Of a stretch of DNA of 64,000 bases, positions 37,168 through 45,699 are shown one piece after another. Where the stretch lies: positions 721,360-785,359 of the forward strand of contig NZ_QLLN01000001.1 in assembly GCF_003259375.1 (NCBI RefSeq), in the 5' to 3' direction. The stretch's first letter is position 1. Each line of letters starts with the position of its first letter. A program made the translations under genes and the position numbers. Source of the DNA: Arenibacter echinorum (GTDB lineage: Bacteria; Bacteroidota; Bacteroidia; Flavobacteriales; Flavobacteriaceae). The notes under the pieces are model-generated. The model had not been told where the DNA came from. It was given only the letters and a program-made list of their open reading frames with translations, and did not search any database.

Positions 37168-38661
37168 TTAGAAATTAGGATTTAACGACGATTCTGAGGC
37201 CGGAAGTGCATATCGTTCAGTAATGTTGGTAAAAGCATTACCTCTTGGTTCTGCACCCACAGGGTAGTAATAGTCAATTGGATTGGCCTTTATTCTATTC
37301 CCATAAGCGGTTATCACGTTTATAGCGCGACCGGTTCTTACCAAATCGAACCATCTTTTGTTCTCAAATGCAAGTTCTACCCTTCTTTCATTAAAGATAG
37401 CTTCTCCCAAATCCCCGGAATAATCCCCTAATCCGGCGCGGTCACGTACCTCCTTTAGGTAGTCCGCTGCACCTGCTTTACTCTGTTCCTCAAGTGATTC
37501 GGCCAATAATAATAATACTTCCGAATAACGATACACTGGCCAGTTCATACCATGGTTTCCATTTAAGGCGTGCGGCTCTACATACTTCTTAATGATCGGA
37601 TAGATACCATCTTCCCAAAAACTCTCACTGGCAGTAATGTACATTATTGAAGCATCCTTCCTTAAATCCCCATCTTCATAGGCTTCGATAATATCTGGTG
37701 TGGGTATATTGTTACCTTCACCGTTAAGTGGTTGGGGATTGGATGTGCCAGTTACTAAACCAACTTCTTCGGCAGTAAGTGGTCTTGGTAGAAAGTTGTA
37801 TAAAAAACTTCCATTAAGTCCGTCGGCACCTTCCCGATATTGGATTTCAAAAACCGACTCCATATTGTTCTTGTTGTCGCTATTCCCGGAAAAGGCATCT
37901 TCATAATTGGGCATTAGCATATATTCCTCACTATCCACAACTTGCTGTAACACGGTTTCAGCCTCGCCCCATTGCTTACGTACTACATAAACATTTCCTA
38001 AAAGAGTTTGAGCGGCACCGGAGGTTGCCCTACCAGGCTGTTGCTGTGATTTAAGGGGTAATAAGGTAATAGCCGCTTTGGCATCCTCGATAATCTGTCC
38101 ATAAAGCTCATCTTCCGAAGCAAGAGGTAATGCTGCTCCTTCGCGGTCCACTACCGGTTCAAGATGCAAAGGTACGCTACCAAAAAACTGTGCCAAGTCA
38201 AAATAGGAATAGGCCCTTAAAAAAAGTGCTTGACCTTTTACGTTTGCTTTCACAGCCGCATCAATATCGGCCTCATCTATGGTTGCCAAAATCTGATTGG
38301 CCCTAGCAATAACTTCATAATAACTAACATAAACATTATTTACATGGGAGTTTGCAGTTATACCTCCATCACTTGGTATGGAGTGGTCGGCAATATCCTC
38401 TTGGTTGTCTGTAGCTCCGAAAGCGGTGTTACGTGCGTAATAGGTATTGTCCGAGTGCATCTCGGCCAAATAGGGTTTGGATGCATTGTTGATGCCGCGT
38501 AGGGGCACATAGGTCCCATTAATGGCTTGTGTAAAATCCTCTTCCGTTTTAAAGAAAGTAGGTACACTTAACGAGTCTTCTGGGAAAATCGTTAATTCCT
38601 TGTCACAACTGCTTGCCAGAAAACCTAACATTGCTGCGATTAAATAGAATATTTTTTTCAT
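37168..38661 (-). CDS. SusD/RagB-type glycan-binding lipoprotein
   Basis: About 497 residues from the ATG at 38661, which gives a proper lipoprotein signal (FLASSC). The frame is open 15 codons further upstream, but that part lacks signal character. TPR-like helices and the SusD C-terminal signature region are present (RYSEVLLLLAESLEEQ; NERRVELAFENKRWFDLVRTGRA; YYYPVG). SusD proteins sit on the outer surface and form the lid of the SusC transporter, capturing oligosaccharides. The gene lies immediately downstream of susC (gap about 58 bp), the usual order. The glycan is inferred to be sulfated and rich in rhamnose. Confidence 0.93.
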   Translation of the reverse strand: MKKIFYLIAAMLGFLASSCDKELTIFPEDSLSVPTFFKTEEDFTQAINGTYVPLRGINNASKPYLAEMHSDNTYYARNTAFGATDNQEDIADHSIPSDGGITANSHVNNVYVSYYEVIARANQILATIDEADIDAAVKANVKGQALFLRAYSYFDLAQFFGSVPLHLEPVVDREGAALPLASEDELYGQIIEDAKAAITLLPLKSQQQPGRATSGAAQTLLGNVYVVRKQWGEAETVLQQVVDSEEYMLMPNYEDAFSGNSDNKNNMESVFEIQYREGADGLNGSFLYNFLPRPLTAEEVGLVTGTSNPQPLNGEGNNIPTPDIIEAYEDGDLRKDASIMYITASESFWEDGIYPIIKKYVEPHALNGNHGMNWPVYRYSEVLLLLAESLEEQSKAGAADYLKEVRDRAGLGDYSGDLGEAIFNERRVELAFENKRWFDLVRTGRAINVITAYGNRIKANPIDYYYPVGAEPRGNAFTNITERYALPASESSLNPNF

Positions 38662-38719
38662 TTTTTCTGTTTTAAAATTTGTCGAAAGTGAAATAATTTT
38701 TGACATAGTAGTTTTCGAT

Positions 38720-41700
38720 TTAGAAGTTTAAATTTAAACCTAAACTAAATATACGTGGAACCGGATATCCTGAAATATCTACTCCTGAGGCAAGGTTTCC
38801 ACCATCTCCCTCTCCATTGTTCTGTACACTAATCTCAGGGTTTGGTCCACCCCAATACTTAGTGAATATATGCACGTTTTGAACCGATCCATATACTCTT
38901 GCCGACTTGAAATATTTATCCATTTTAGGGATAGTAAAGCCTAAAGTGATATTTCGAATGTTGAAGTAAGAAGCATCTGCCACAAAACGGTCATTGATCC
39001 AGTCTCTTTCTATACCGGTAACATTACCGCCACCTACAGTAGTACCGTAAAAGCCCCTACCTGGATTTTCAACGGATCTAAACCTGTATTTTACATCTTT
39101 TAAAAGATTGAATACCCCATCCAAGTTGGTGGTACTGTACAAATGTCTAACAAGCAATTCATTACCATAAGAACCGGTACCCACTACTGAAAAGTCGAAA
39201 TTACCATAGTTGATGGTATTGGTAATGCCATAATTGAAATCTGGAAAAGGACTGCCCATAATAGCACGGTCGTCAAAATCTCCACCATTGGTGATTATTC
39301 CATCGCCATTAACATCTAATAATTTAATACTACCTACTGTAGAACGTCCCGGAACTTGGGGCGAGCTGTCCAAGTCTTGCTGATTCAGATAAACCCCATC
39401 GGATAGATGCCCATAAAATTGGCCAAAGGGTTTCCCTACCTGGGTAATATGCCATCCACCAGGACCATAGACCCTGTCAATTCCATCGGCCAGAGCTACT
39501 ACCTCATTTCTGTTGAAGGATATATTGGCGTTGGTGGTCCATCTGAATTTACCTGTAGTATTAACGGTGTTTATACCAAATTCATGCCCCCAGAACTTTA
39601 TTTCACCAATATTGTCGCTAAAATTGGTAAAGCCTGATTCCCTTGGAACTTGAACATTGTAAAGTAAATTGGTAGTGTTCTTGGTATAATAGTCATACAC
39701 CAAGGATACCCTATCATTAAAGAGGCTTAAATCCAATCCAATATCGAACTGTTTTGTGGTTTCCCATCCCAAATTGGAATTCGAGAGCGAATTAACCGCT
39801 GAACCTGGTGCAAAATCGTTACCAAATACGGCGTTTACAGTATTGTCGATCAAGGCGTATTGGGTATAGTTACCTATATTGTTGTTCCCGGTAACACCAT
39901 AACTTGCCCGCAGTTTAAGAAGTGAAATAGATTCCACGTTTTCTAGAAAAGCTTCGTCGGATGCAATCCAACCAGCAGATACCGATGGAAAGGTACCCCA
40001 TCTATTATCGGAACCGAATCTTGAAGATCCATCACTACGAATAGAACCTGTCAACAGATATTTTCCTTTGTAATTATAGGTCAGCCTAGAAAGAAAGGAC
40101 ACTAAACTCCATTCCTGTACCTGGTCATAAGTGCCGCCTCTATTAATGTTTGCCGCTCCCTGAATATTGGGTAATCTATCATCTGCAAAATCACTGGCAG
40201 CAACCCTATTGCGGTCCATTCTATATTTTTGGTATGTAAAACCTCCTAGGAGAGAGAAATTGTGATCACCAACACTTTTATTGTAATTAACCGTGTTTTC
40301 GTTCAACCAAGAAAAAGTTGTCCTTTCGTCCCAAACTGCCTCATTGTTGGTGGGTATTGGACGGTTAATGGCATAGGTGGCATTGGTTGGACTGAAGTAT
40401 TCGTATTGTTCATTGTACAATTCAGCATTTAAACTGGATTTAATGGTAAGTCCTTCAATTGGTTCGTATTCAATATACGCGTTGGACAAAAGGTTAACCT
40501 CTTTGGTTCCGTCTGTAATCCTTTCGGCAGAATTAAGCCAGTTGGCATAAGAGAAGATGTTACCTGTATTTGCCGGAAAACGATTGAATTCCGTTCTAGT
40601 TCCATCCTCATTGTAGATAGGCATGATGGGCCAAGTGTGCAAGGCATTGAAAAGAAGCCCTGTACCCCTGCTACCATCTGTTCTTGGAATATTGTCTATA
40701 ATGTAATTTGGTGCTATATTCACTCCAATACGGACCTTGTCCGATAGGCTGTAATCCAAATTTGCCCTTAATGAATATCGCTTGTAATCTGAACTCAAGA
40801 CCACACCTTCCTGATCAAAGAAGCCTAGAATCACTGAGGTTCTTAATTTTTCTTTGTTGGAAGTAATGGTAAGATTGTAATTGGTCATCGGAGCAGTTCT
40901 AAGCATCGCATCGTACCAATCATTGTTCTGACCCTCATACTGAGAAGGGTTTTGGAAGATATCCGGCACTGGATCACCTTGATCCTCATAGTACTCCTTT
41001 TTAAATTGGGCAAATTCAACTGCATTCATCATTTCTATCCTTCCTCTATCAGGAACGGTCTGCATACCGGTAGAAACATTTAAACTTATACTGGTTTCAC
41101 CGGCTTTTCCACTTTTGGTGGTAATCAAGACAACGCCATTGGCTGCTCTTGAACCATAAAGAGAAGTGGAAGCGGCATCTTTCAAAATTGAAATATCCTG
41201 GATTTCATCCGGGTTTATATTGTTGATCCCTCCGGAAATTGGGAATCCATCAACCACATACAATGGGTCGCTTCCCCCGGAAACGGATAGTTGCCCACGA
41301 ATACGAACCGACATACCCTGACCAGGTTTACCTGTGCTCTGATTAATCTGAACCCCTGGAATCCTACCCTGTATTTTTTGGGTAATCTGGGAGACCGGAA
41401 TATCGGCAAGTTCTTCTGCCTGTATGGTAGACACCGACCCGGTTACCTGTCTTTTTATCTGTGTACCGTAACCAACTACAACTACTTCATCAAGAGCAGC
41501 AGCATCTTCGGCCATGGTTACGTCTACTTGGCTTTTTCCGTTAATCGGAATTTCTTGGGCGGTAAAGCCAATGTAAGTGAAAACCAAAGTGCTGTTCGCG
41601 CTGGGGGCAACAATACTGTAGTTGCCATCAAAATCTGTTACTGTTCCCGTTGTTGTTCCCTTTACAACAACATTTACTCCCGGCAAGCCCTGTGAGTCGT

Positions 41701-41815
41701 CTGCCGATACCACAGTACCGCTTACCGTTACATCTTGTGCCTGCATGGCTATGCCATAAAGCATAGTTAAAAGGAATAGGAATTTCCGGGGAATCCTGCA
41801 AATTCTTCTTTTCAT
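38720..41815 (-). CDS. SusC/RagA TonB-dependent transporter
   Basis: 1031 residues: a signal peptide (ending AMQAQ), a carboxypeptidase-regulatory-like domain (about 28-105; VSGTVVSADDSQGLPGVNVV), a TonB-box region (VVVGYGTQIKRQVTGSVSTI), a plug domain with PLYVVDGFPISG and SLYGSRAANGVVLITTKSG, and a 22-strand barrel ending in the aromatic residue of LGLNLNF. It imports oligosaccharides across the outer membrane using energy from TonB. It is first in an operon with SusD, a cytochrome-propeller protein, an FG-GAP protein and a DUF1080 protein. Its promoter carries both the shared element and two further palindromes. Confidence 0.95.
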   Translation of the reverse strand: MKRRICRIPRKFLFLLTMLYGIAMQAQDVTVSGTVVSADDSQGLPGVNVVVKGTTTGTVTDFDGNYSIVAPSANSTLVFTYIGFTAQEIPINGKSQVDVTMAEDAAALDEVVVVGYGTQIKRQVTGSVSTIQAEELADIPVSQITQKIQGRIPGVQINQSTGKPGQGMSVRIRGQLSVSGGSDPLYVVDGFPISGGINNINPDEIQDISILKDAASTSLYGSRAANGVVLITTKSGKAGETSISLNVSTGMQTVPDRGRIEMMNAVEFAQFKKEYYEDQGDPVPDIFQNPSQYEGQNNDWYDAMLRTAPMTNYNLTITSNKEKLRTSVILGFFDQEGVVLSSDYKRYSLRANLDYSLSDKVRIGVNIAPNYIIDNIPRTDGSRGTGLLFNALHTWPIMPIYNEDGTRTEFNRFPANTGNIFSYANWLNSAERITDGTKEVNLLSNAYIEYEPIEGLTIKSSLNAELYNEQYEYFSPTNATYAINRPIPTNNEAVWDERTTFSWLNENTVNYNKSVGDHNFSLLGGFTYQKYRMDRNRVAASDFADDRLPNIQGAANINRGGTYDQVQEWSLVSFLSRLTYNYKGKYLLTGSIRSDGSSRFGSDNRWGTFPSVSAGWIASDEAFLENVESISLLKLRASYGVTGNNNIGNYTQYALIDNTVNAVFGNDFAPGSAVNSLSNSNLGWETTKQFDIGLDLSLFNDRVSLVYDYYTKNTTNLLYNVQVPRESGFTNFSDNIGEIKFWGHEFGINTVNTTGKFRWTTNANISFNRNEVVALADGIDRVYGPGGWHITQVGKPFGQFYGHLSDGVYLNQQDLDSSPQVPGRSTVGSIKLLDVNGDGIITNGGDFDDRAIMGSPFPDFNYGITNTINYGNFDFSVVGTGSYGNELLVRHLYSTTNLDGVFNLLKDVKYRFRSVENPGRGFYGTTVGGGNVTGIERDWINDRFVADASYFNIRNITLGFTIPKMDKYFKSARVYGSVQNVHIFTKYWGGPNPEISVQNNGEGDGGNLASGVDISGYPVPRIFSLGLNLNF

Positions 41816-41883
41816 AATCTTGTATTATTTAGTTTAGTTTAATTAGTAATCCTTAAAATTTTAAGAAATAATCAAGGATTGCT

Positions 41884-41928
41884 CAAATATATAGAGGTGA
41901 TTCTCTATAACTGTCCTGTACTATGCTG
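41884..41928 (-). promoter_or_regulatory. shared PUL promoter, copy 5 (to susC)
   Basis: Read leftward: CAGCATAGTACAGGAC (41928-41913), 21 bp, TATATTTG (41891-41884), a perfect TAnnTTTG box. The susC start codon lies about 70 bp downstream. Confidence 0.8.
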
Positions 41929-41935
41929 GTCAGAT

Positions 41936-42000
41936 ATGTTAAATTTTTAACCTTGCACCTATAATTTGAGATGTTAAATTTTTAACATGCACATATAATA
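41936..42000. promoter_or_regulatory. two tandem palindromic operator-like sites upstream of susC
   Basis: Two copies of about 30 bp, 35 bp apart (41936 and 41971), each begin with ATGTTAAATTTTTAAC. The second is a perfect dyad (ATGTTAAA-TT-TTTAACAT) and both continue with GCAC-TATAAT. They lie just upstream of the shared element, where an activator or second regulator could bind. No other copies were seen in the window. Confidence 0.6.
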
Positions 42001-42101
42001 TATACACAGGTATATTTTATATAGAAAGAGTAATTTTTACTGGCACTCCATATTTTGTCCAAAGTTTATAAATTGGTTGAATATGAGTTCTGGGAAGGAG
42101 G

Positions 42102-42139
42102 TTGAATACCCCAAAAAAGATCTCTTGGGGTATATTCAA
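42102..42139 (-). terminator. hairpin after the GntR-type regulator gene
   Basis: TTGAATACCCCAA, then a loop, then TTGGGGTATATTCAA: a stem of 13 pairs with one small bulge, about 100 bp downstream of the regulator stop codon. It insulates the regulator from the susC promoter region. Confidence 0.6.
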
Positions 42140-42240
42140 TAATATGGATATGGAAAGGGGAGTACTTTATTTTTTGATTGGAGGAGAAAATAGGATGTCT
42201 ACTAATGAAAAAATCTGTAGGTGATTGCACTCTGAACTGC

Positions 42241-43281
42241 TTAAATGGAATTCCTGTCTATAAAATTAAACGGGTTTTTAATTTTTCCATTTTCCTTGTT
42301 CAAAATCATTCTGGAGGCAGTTTCCCCCATTGCTTTAAAATCAGTAGAAATAACGGTAATACCCAACAAATCCTTTAGCGGGGTGTCGTTATAGGAGATT
42401 ACCCCGATCTCAACACCTAATATAAACTCCTTGTCACGGATCTGATTTACCAAATTTACTAGGTCCGTTTCTTCAATGGTAATAAAGAGATCTCCTTTTT
42501 TAAGGATGATATCGTCATATATCTCATCAATAACCTCAAAGTCTATTTTGTGTTCCACACAAAATTTACGAAAGCCGTGCAAAATTCTTCTGGGATATGG
42601 GTAAACGGCATTTTCAGGATAGACGAGAATCATTTTTCCATATCGCGATATCTTTGTCAATCCTTCCTTTAGGGCATTATAAATGTCATTCTCAAAATCC
42701 TGATAGATTTCAATGAAATCTCCTTTAATATCAAGATTATTATTGTCCATCAAAACGAGTTTGTTCTTGGGGATCATATTGATGGCCTTTATGGCTTCGT
42801 CTGTATAGCTTATGTGTTTAAGATCGTCTGTCTTAAAGTGGGGCATGATGACATAATAATCATATGCGTTGATATTTTTCTCTATTAAATTTATAAAAAG
42901 GGAGTTGTCACAATGGTAAATATGTAGGTCCGTATGGGAGTTGCCCCCTATGGTGTTTATAAAAGAATTGTAAATACGCATTTTGTAGGCGCTCAACTTA
43001 TTGATGAGAAATAGGATATTGACCTTGGCAATGAGTTTTGTTCTGGTTATGTAGTAACCTTTACCCCTAATAGAGGTAATTATCTTACGGTCCTTTAATA
43101 TTTGGTAGGCTTTTTCAACAGTATCACGGGAAAGTAGAAATTCCTCACTGAAACTATTGATGGAAGGAATTTTTTCATCGATCTTAAGGTTGCCATTGGA
43201 AATATTATTTATTACGGAATCTACTATCTGCCTATATTTAGGGATCCTGGAATTTTCATCGATTTTGAGGTATTTGAACAT
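42241..43281 (-). CDS. GntR-type transcriptional regulator with periplasmic-binding-like effector domain
   Basis: 346 residues. The N-terminal winged helix (about 8-75) has the GntR pattern: YRQIVDSVINNISNGNLKIDEKIPS, SRDTVEKAYQILKDRKII, SIRGKGYYI. The rest (about 85-340) resembles the sugar-binding domain of LacI-type regulators. It is divergent from the L-rhamnose operon, with one copy of the shared regulatory element in the intergenic region, and stands next to the SusC/SusD operon. A role as the rhamnose- or rhamnulose-responsive regulator of the locus is therefore likely by analogy with GntR sugar regulators of Bacteroidota. Repressor or activator action cannot be decided from sequence. 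Confidence 0.85.
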   Translation of the reverse strand: MFKYLKIDENSRIPKYRQIVDSVINNISNGNLKIDEKIPSINSFSEEFLLSRDTVEKAYQILKDRKIITSIRGKGYYITRTKLIAKVNILFLINKLSAYKMRIYNSFINTIGGNSHTDLHIYHCDNSLFINLIEKNINAYDYYVIMPHFKTDDLKHISYTDEAIKAINMIPKNKLVLMDNNNLDIKGDFIEIYQDFENDIYNALKEGLTKISRYGKMILVYPENAVYPYPRRILHGFRKFCVEHKIDFEVIDEIYDDIILKKGDLFITIEETDLVNLVNQIRDKEFILGVEIGVISYNDTPLKDLLGITVISTDFKAMGETASRMILNKENGKIKNPFNFIDRNSI

Positions 43282-43423
43282 ATCTATAATAATAGAAATT
43301 TAAAATAATAGGTTTATCGCTTTGGTTTATACTTCAATAATAAGGTATTTATATTGAATTTTATTGCTGATCTTAAGCTCTTTTGGTTATCGCAACGCGG
43401 AAAAATAAAAAAATCCTTCGTTG

Positions 43424-43468
43424 CAGTACAGTACAGGATGCATACAGGAGAACTGTGTAATACATTAG
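43424..43468 (+). promoter_or_regulatory. shared PUL promoter, copy 6 (to the L-rhamnose operon)
   Basis: CAGTACAGTACAGGAT (43424-43439), the exact consensus, 21 bp, then TACATTAG (43461-43468), five of six fixed positions of TAnnTTTG. The start codon of the first rhamnose gene follows at 43506. Confidence 0.75.
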
Positions 43469-43505
43469 CGAATATAAAACTTATGAAGCTATAAAATTAT
43501 CAAAG

Positions 43506-45611
43506 ATGAATCATTCCGTAAAGAATTTTAAATACGTTAATTATCTCTGGGAGGAGAACAAGGCGGAGGCGCTGGGTGACGATCAGGTAGAACTGTTTCT
43601 TTATAGGTCCAATATTTTGGGGGCCGATCTTAGAATCACTAATTATGGAGGAGGTAACACCAGTTGTAAGACCATTGAAAAGGATCCTTTGACCAATGAA
43701 GAGGTAGAGGTAATGTGGATCAAAGGTTCTGGAGGGGATATAGGTACTTTGAACAAGGCAGGTATTGCCGGACTATATACAGAAAGATTAAGAAACTTGA
43801 AAAATGTTTATGGTGGCCTTGCGGATGAGGACCGCATGGTTGGTCTTTTTGACCATTGTATATACGACTTGGACAGCAAGGCTCCGTCCATAGATACTCC
43901 CTTGCACGGCCTACTTCCCTTTAAACATATAGACCATTTACATCCCGATGCCTTGATAGCGGTAGCTGCGGCCAAGGATAGTGAAAAGGTGACCAAGGAA
44001 ATTTGGGGAGATACCATGGGCTGGGTGCCTTGGCAAAGGCCAGGATTTGATCTAGGCCTGCAATTGGAAAAATGCTTGAACGACAATCCGGGTATAAGGG
44101 GAATCGTTTTGGGAAGCCACGGGCTTTTTACCTGGGGGGATACCTCCTTTGAATGTTATATGAACAGCTTGGAGGTTATAGAAAAGGCTTCAGAGTATAT
44201 TGCAAAAAAGATTAAAGAAAAAGGCAGCGTTTTTGGTGGACAAAAAGTCAATAGTTTGCCCCCAAATGAACGCGCAGAAAAAGCTTCTCAATTAATGCCG
44301 TTGCTAAGAGGACTTTGTTCTTCCGAGAATAGGATGATAGGACATTTTTCCGACAGTGATGTGGTTATGGAGTATATCAACAGTAAGGACTTGGCGCGCT
44401 TGGCACCCATGGGTACTTCCTGTCCCGATCACTTTTTGAGAACAAAAATACAGCCTCTGGTATTGGATCTGGCTACTAATGAGGATCTTGGCGATACCAA
44501 AGCTGTTCTGAAAAAACTGGAACCGGCATTTGAAGCTTACAGACAGGGGTACAAGGACTACTATAAAACCTGTAAAAAGGAGAATAGCCCTGCGATGCGC
44601 GACCCTAATCCCGTGATTATAATTTATCCGGGCATAGGGATGTTCAGTTTTGCAAAGAACAAGCAGACCACTAGGGTGGCCAGCGAGTTTTACATTAATG
44701 CAATAAACGTAATGAGGGGTGCGGAGGCCATAACGGAATATACATCTTTACCTAGACAGGAAGCCTTTGATATTGAGTATTGGTTGCTAGAGGAAGCCAA
44801 ATTGCAACGTATGCCGAAAGAACAGCCCTTATCCCGAAAAGTGGCTTTGGTTACCGGAGCAGGTGGTGGTATTGGTAAGGCAATTGCCGATAAATTGGCA
44901 AAGGAAGGTGCCAATGTGGTTTTGACGGATATAGCGGAAGACCGACTGAAAGAGGCTGTGGGCACCTATAAGCCCGATACGGTCAGTTATGCCGTTTGTG
45001 ACGTCACCAAAAGTGAGTCTGTCCAGGAAGCATATAAGAAAGCTTGTTTGGAGTTTGGAGGTGTGGATATAGTGGTACATAGTGCAGGACTTGCCATTTC
45101 CAAACCTTTGGAAGAGACCACTGAAAAGGATTGGGATATTTTACAGAATGTTTTGGTGAAAGGGCAGTTTGAACTTGCCAAACAGGCAGTTGTTATAATG
45201 CGCCAACAAGGTTTGGGAGGAGATTTTATAAGTATAGCCAGTAAGAACGGCCTTGTTTCCGGTCCAAATAATGTGGGCTACGGGACCGCCAAGGCAGCAC
45301 AACAGCATATGGCCCGCTTGTTGGCCGCCGAATTGGGCGGGGACAAGATCCGTGTCAACACAGTGAACCCTGATGGGGTTATCGTAGGGAGTAAGATTTG
45401 GGAAGGCGATTGGGCCGAAGGCAGGGCCAAGGCCTACGGAATTACCGTGGACGAACTGCCTGCACACTACGCCAAAAGAAATTTATTGAACGAGATTATT
45501 TACCCAGAGGATATTGCCAACGGTGTTTTCGCCTGTGTGGCCATTCTGGATAAGACTACGGGCAATATAATAAATGTTGATGGCGGTATGGCCAATGCAT
45601 TTGTAAGATAG
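43506..45611 (+). CDS. bifunctional rhamnulose-1-phosphate aldolase / L-lactaldehyde dehydrogenase
   Basis: 701 residues in two halves. Residues 1-430 are a class II aldolase/adducin domain (RITNYGGGNTSCK; HIDHLHPDALIAVAAAKDSE with metal-binding His; LGSHGLFTWGD). Residues 445-701 are a short-chain dehydrogenase (VTGAGGGIGKAIADKLAKEG; catalytic YGTAK; NVDGGM). This known fusion splits L-rhamnulose 1-phosphate into dihydroxyacetone phosphate and L-lactaldehyde, then oxidises the aldehyde to L-lactate with NAD. It opens a four-gene operon with isomerase, kinase and permease. The dehydrogenase step explains why no separate aldehyde dehydrogenase is needed. Confidence 0.93.
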   Translation: MNHSVKNFKYVNYLWEENKAEALGDDQVELFLYRSNILGADLRITNYGGGNTSCKTIEKDPLTNEEVEVMWIKGSGGDIGTLNKAGIAGLYTERLRNLKNVYGGLADEDRMVGLFDHCIYDLDSKAPSIDTPLHGLLPFKHIDHLHPDALIAVAAAKDSEKVTKEIWGDTMGWVPWQRPGFDLGLQLEKCLNDNPGIRGIVLGSHGLFTWGDTSFECYMNSLEVIEKASEYIAKKIKEKGSVFGGQKVNSLPPNERAEKASQLMPLLRGLCSSENRMIGHFSDSDVVMEYINSKDLARLAPMGTSCPDHFLRTKIQPLVLDLATNEDLGDTKAVLKKLEPAFEAYRQGYKDYYKTCKKENSPAMRDPNPVIIIYPGIGMFSFAKNKQTTRVASEFYINAINVMRGAEAITEYTSLPRQEAFDIEYWLLEEAKLQRMPKEQPLSRKVALVTGAGGGIGKAIADKLAKEGANVVLTDIAEDRLKEAVGTYKPDTVSYAVCDVTKSESVQEAYKKACLEFGGVDIVVHSAGLAISKPLEETTEKDWDILQNVLVKGQFELAKQAVVIMRQQGLGGDFISIASKNGLVSGPNNVGYGTAKAAQQHMARLLAAELGGDKIRVNTVNPDGVIVGSKIWEGDWAEGRAKAYGITVDELPAHYAKRNLLNEIIYPEDIANGVFACVAILDKTTGNIINVDGGMANAFVR

Positions 45612-45643
45612 TTAGTAAGTTAGTTTGAGTTAGTTTTTTTTAA

Positions 45644-45681
45644 GACCTGTCAGGGTAGAGTACCAATTTCTGACAGGTCTA
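45644..45681. repeat. perfect inverted repeat between aldolase and isomerase genes
   Basis: AGACCTGTCAG (45644-45654), a 16-nt loop, CTGACAGGTCT (45671-45681). The 11-bp stem lies within the 88-bp gap inside the operon and is preceded by a T run. It could partly terminate transcription or process the mRNA, or simply be one of the dispersed ACCTGTCAG palindromes seen in flavobacteria. Confidence 0.75.
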
Positions 45682-45699
45682 ATTCTAATTGGGAAAATA

